Positions 13,200-13,327 of a DNA stretch of 13,327 nucleotides are shown here, one piece after another. The notes below the pieces were generated by a model. That model did not search any database. It was not told the origin of the DNA and saw nothing but the letters and a program-made list of their open reading frames with translations. Every line of letters begins with the position of its first letter. The first letter of the stretch is position 1. The position numbers and the translations under genes are program-made. Source of the DNA: Rhizobium leguminosarum (lineage in GTDB: Bacteria > Pseudomonadota > Alphaproteobacteria > Rhizobiales > Rhizobiaceae); assembly GCF_001652265.1 (NCBI RefSeq), contig NZ_LWBS01000005.1, positions 1 through 13,327 of the forward strand. Reading direction: 5' to 3'.

Positions 13200-13217
13200 G
13201 GGCACTGTAAAGTTATC
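13200..13217 (+). repeat. IS6-type terminal inverted repeat, right element
   Basis: GGGCACTGTAAAGTTATC begins at 13200. Its first 16 bases match the left repeat at 864-849 with one mismatch. It lies about 38 bp from the stop of a minus-strand transposase tail, as expected for the downstream end of an IS6-family element, and forms the right boundary of the cluster. Confidence 0.7.
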
Positions 13218-13254
13218 AGCGGATTGATGCAGCGATAGCTGGCCGGGACGGCTG

Positions 13255-13327
13255 TCAGGCTGCGGCGACACACGCGATTTTGTTCCAGATTTGCATGGCG
13301 GCGTTACGCAGGTCTCGATGTTGAGCC
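13255..13327 (-). CDS. C-terminal end of an IS6-family transposase (partial, runs off the right edge)
   Basis: From the window edge to the TGA at 13257-13255 the minus strand reads AQHRDLRNAAMQIWNKIACV followed by AAA and stop. The HRxLRxxAMxxW pattern resembles the C-terminus of the IS6-type transposases found in alphaproteobacteria, and the neighbouring inverted repeat at 13200 supports this. The rest lies outside the window, so its integrity is unknown. Confidence 0.55.
   Translation of the reverse strand, partial: AQHRDLRNAAMQIWNKIACVAAA

Larger units (their letters stand above)
849..13217. mobile_element. Putative IS6-bracketed unit (pseudo-compound transposon) carrying the whole cluster
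   Basis: Related IS6-type ends face inward at 849-864 and 13200-13215, and the transposases behind them are both on the minus strand. The two elements are therefore direct repeats: the left one contributes its upstream end and the right one its downstream end. IS6-family elements are known to move intervening DNA as pseudo-compound transposons or translocatable units when in direct orientation. The 12.3 kb between them contains the complete cluster and one small unrelated gene. The left element is dead; whether the right one is intact cannot be seen. Target duplications would lie outside the window. Confidence 0.55.

Noticed and set aside
1..13327. tRNA or rRNA genes and an integrase attachment site
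   Set aside because: I found no tRNA-like cloverleaf, rRNA stretch or integrase; the borders are explained by IS ends instead.

Overview
The window is a compact accessory gene cluster about 12.3 kb long, held between two insertion-sequence ends. It is a GC-rich proteobacterial sequence. The transposase types, the codon habit and the small conserved protein at the right end suggest an alphaproteobacterium, possibly a plasmid or genomic island. That placement is inference; no rRNA, tRNA or core gene fixes the taxon.

Layout. (1) Positions 1-864 are broken insertion sequences: an IS6-family transposase pseudogene on the minus strand, split by a 361-bp insert that carries the 5' scrap of an IS110-family recombinase. 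(2) Positions 865-7284 form a plus-strand operon: a small repeat-rich peptide, an adenylate-forming enzyme of the PaaK/CapK type, a cytoplasmic subtilisin-like protease, GTP cyclohydrolase I, a short PurA-like enzyme and a PurB-like enzyme. (3) Positions 11919 down to 7341 form a minus-strand operon: phosphoribosyltransferase, HAD phosphatase, QueC, nitrile hydratase alpha subunit, a CBS-less IMPDH/GMP reductase-like enzyme and QueE. (4) A QueD gene runs divergently from 12086. (5) A conserved small protein follows, then a second IS6-type end with the tail of another minus-strand transposase.

The deazapurine genes account for every enzymatic class of the toyocamycin/sangivamycin pathway known from Streptomyces rimosus (the toy genes). 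FolE, QueD, QueE and QueC would make preQ0 from GTP. The phosphoribosyltransferase would make its ribonucleotide, and the GuaB-like enzyme would give an IMP-like base. PurA and PurB would install the 6-amino group, the HAD protein would remove the phosphate, and the nitrile hydratase alpha subunit would turn the nitrile into a carboxamide. The product is therefore predicted to be a toyocamycin- or sangivamycin-like nucleoside or nucleotide.

The unexpected part is the front of the plus-strand operon. A peptide of 84 residues with eleven perfectly phased E-x-x-x tetrapeptides and a VVGVRRPY tail is followed by a carboxylate-activating enzyme and a protease without a signal peptide, and these run straight into folE-purA-purB. 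This looks like a ribosomal-peptide cassette joined to a 7-deazapurine nucleoside pathway. My hypothesis is a peptidyl-deazapurine conjugate (analogous in logic to microcin C, but with different enzymes). The sequence supports the association of the genes; the chemistry of the conjugation is inference. No exporter and no dedicated resistance gene are visible.
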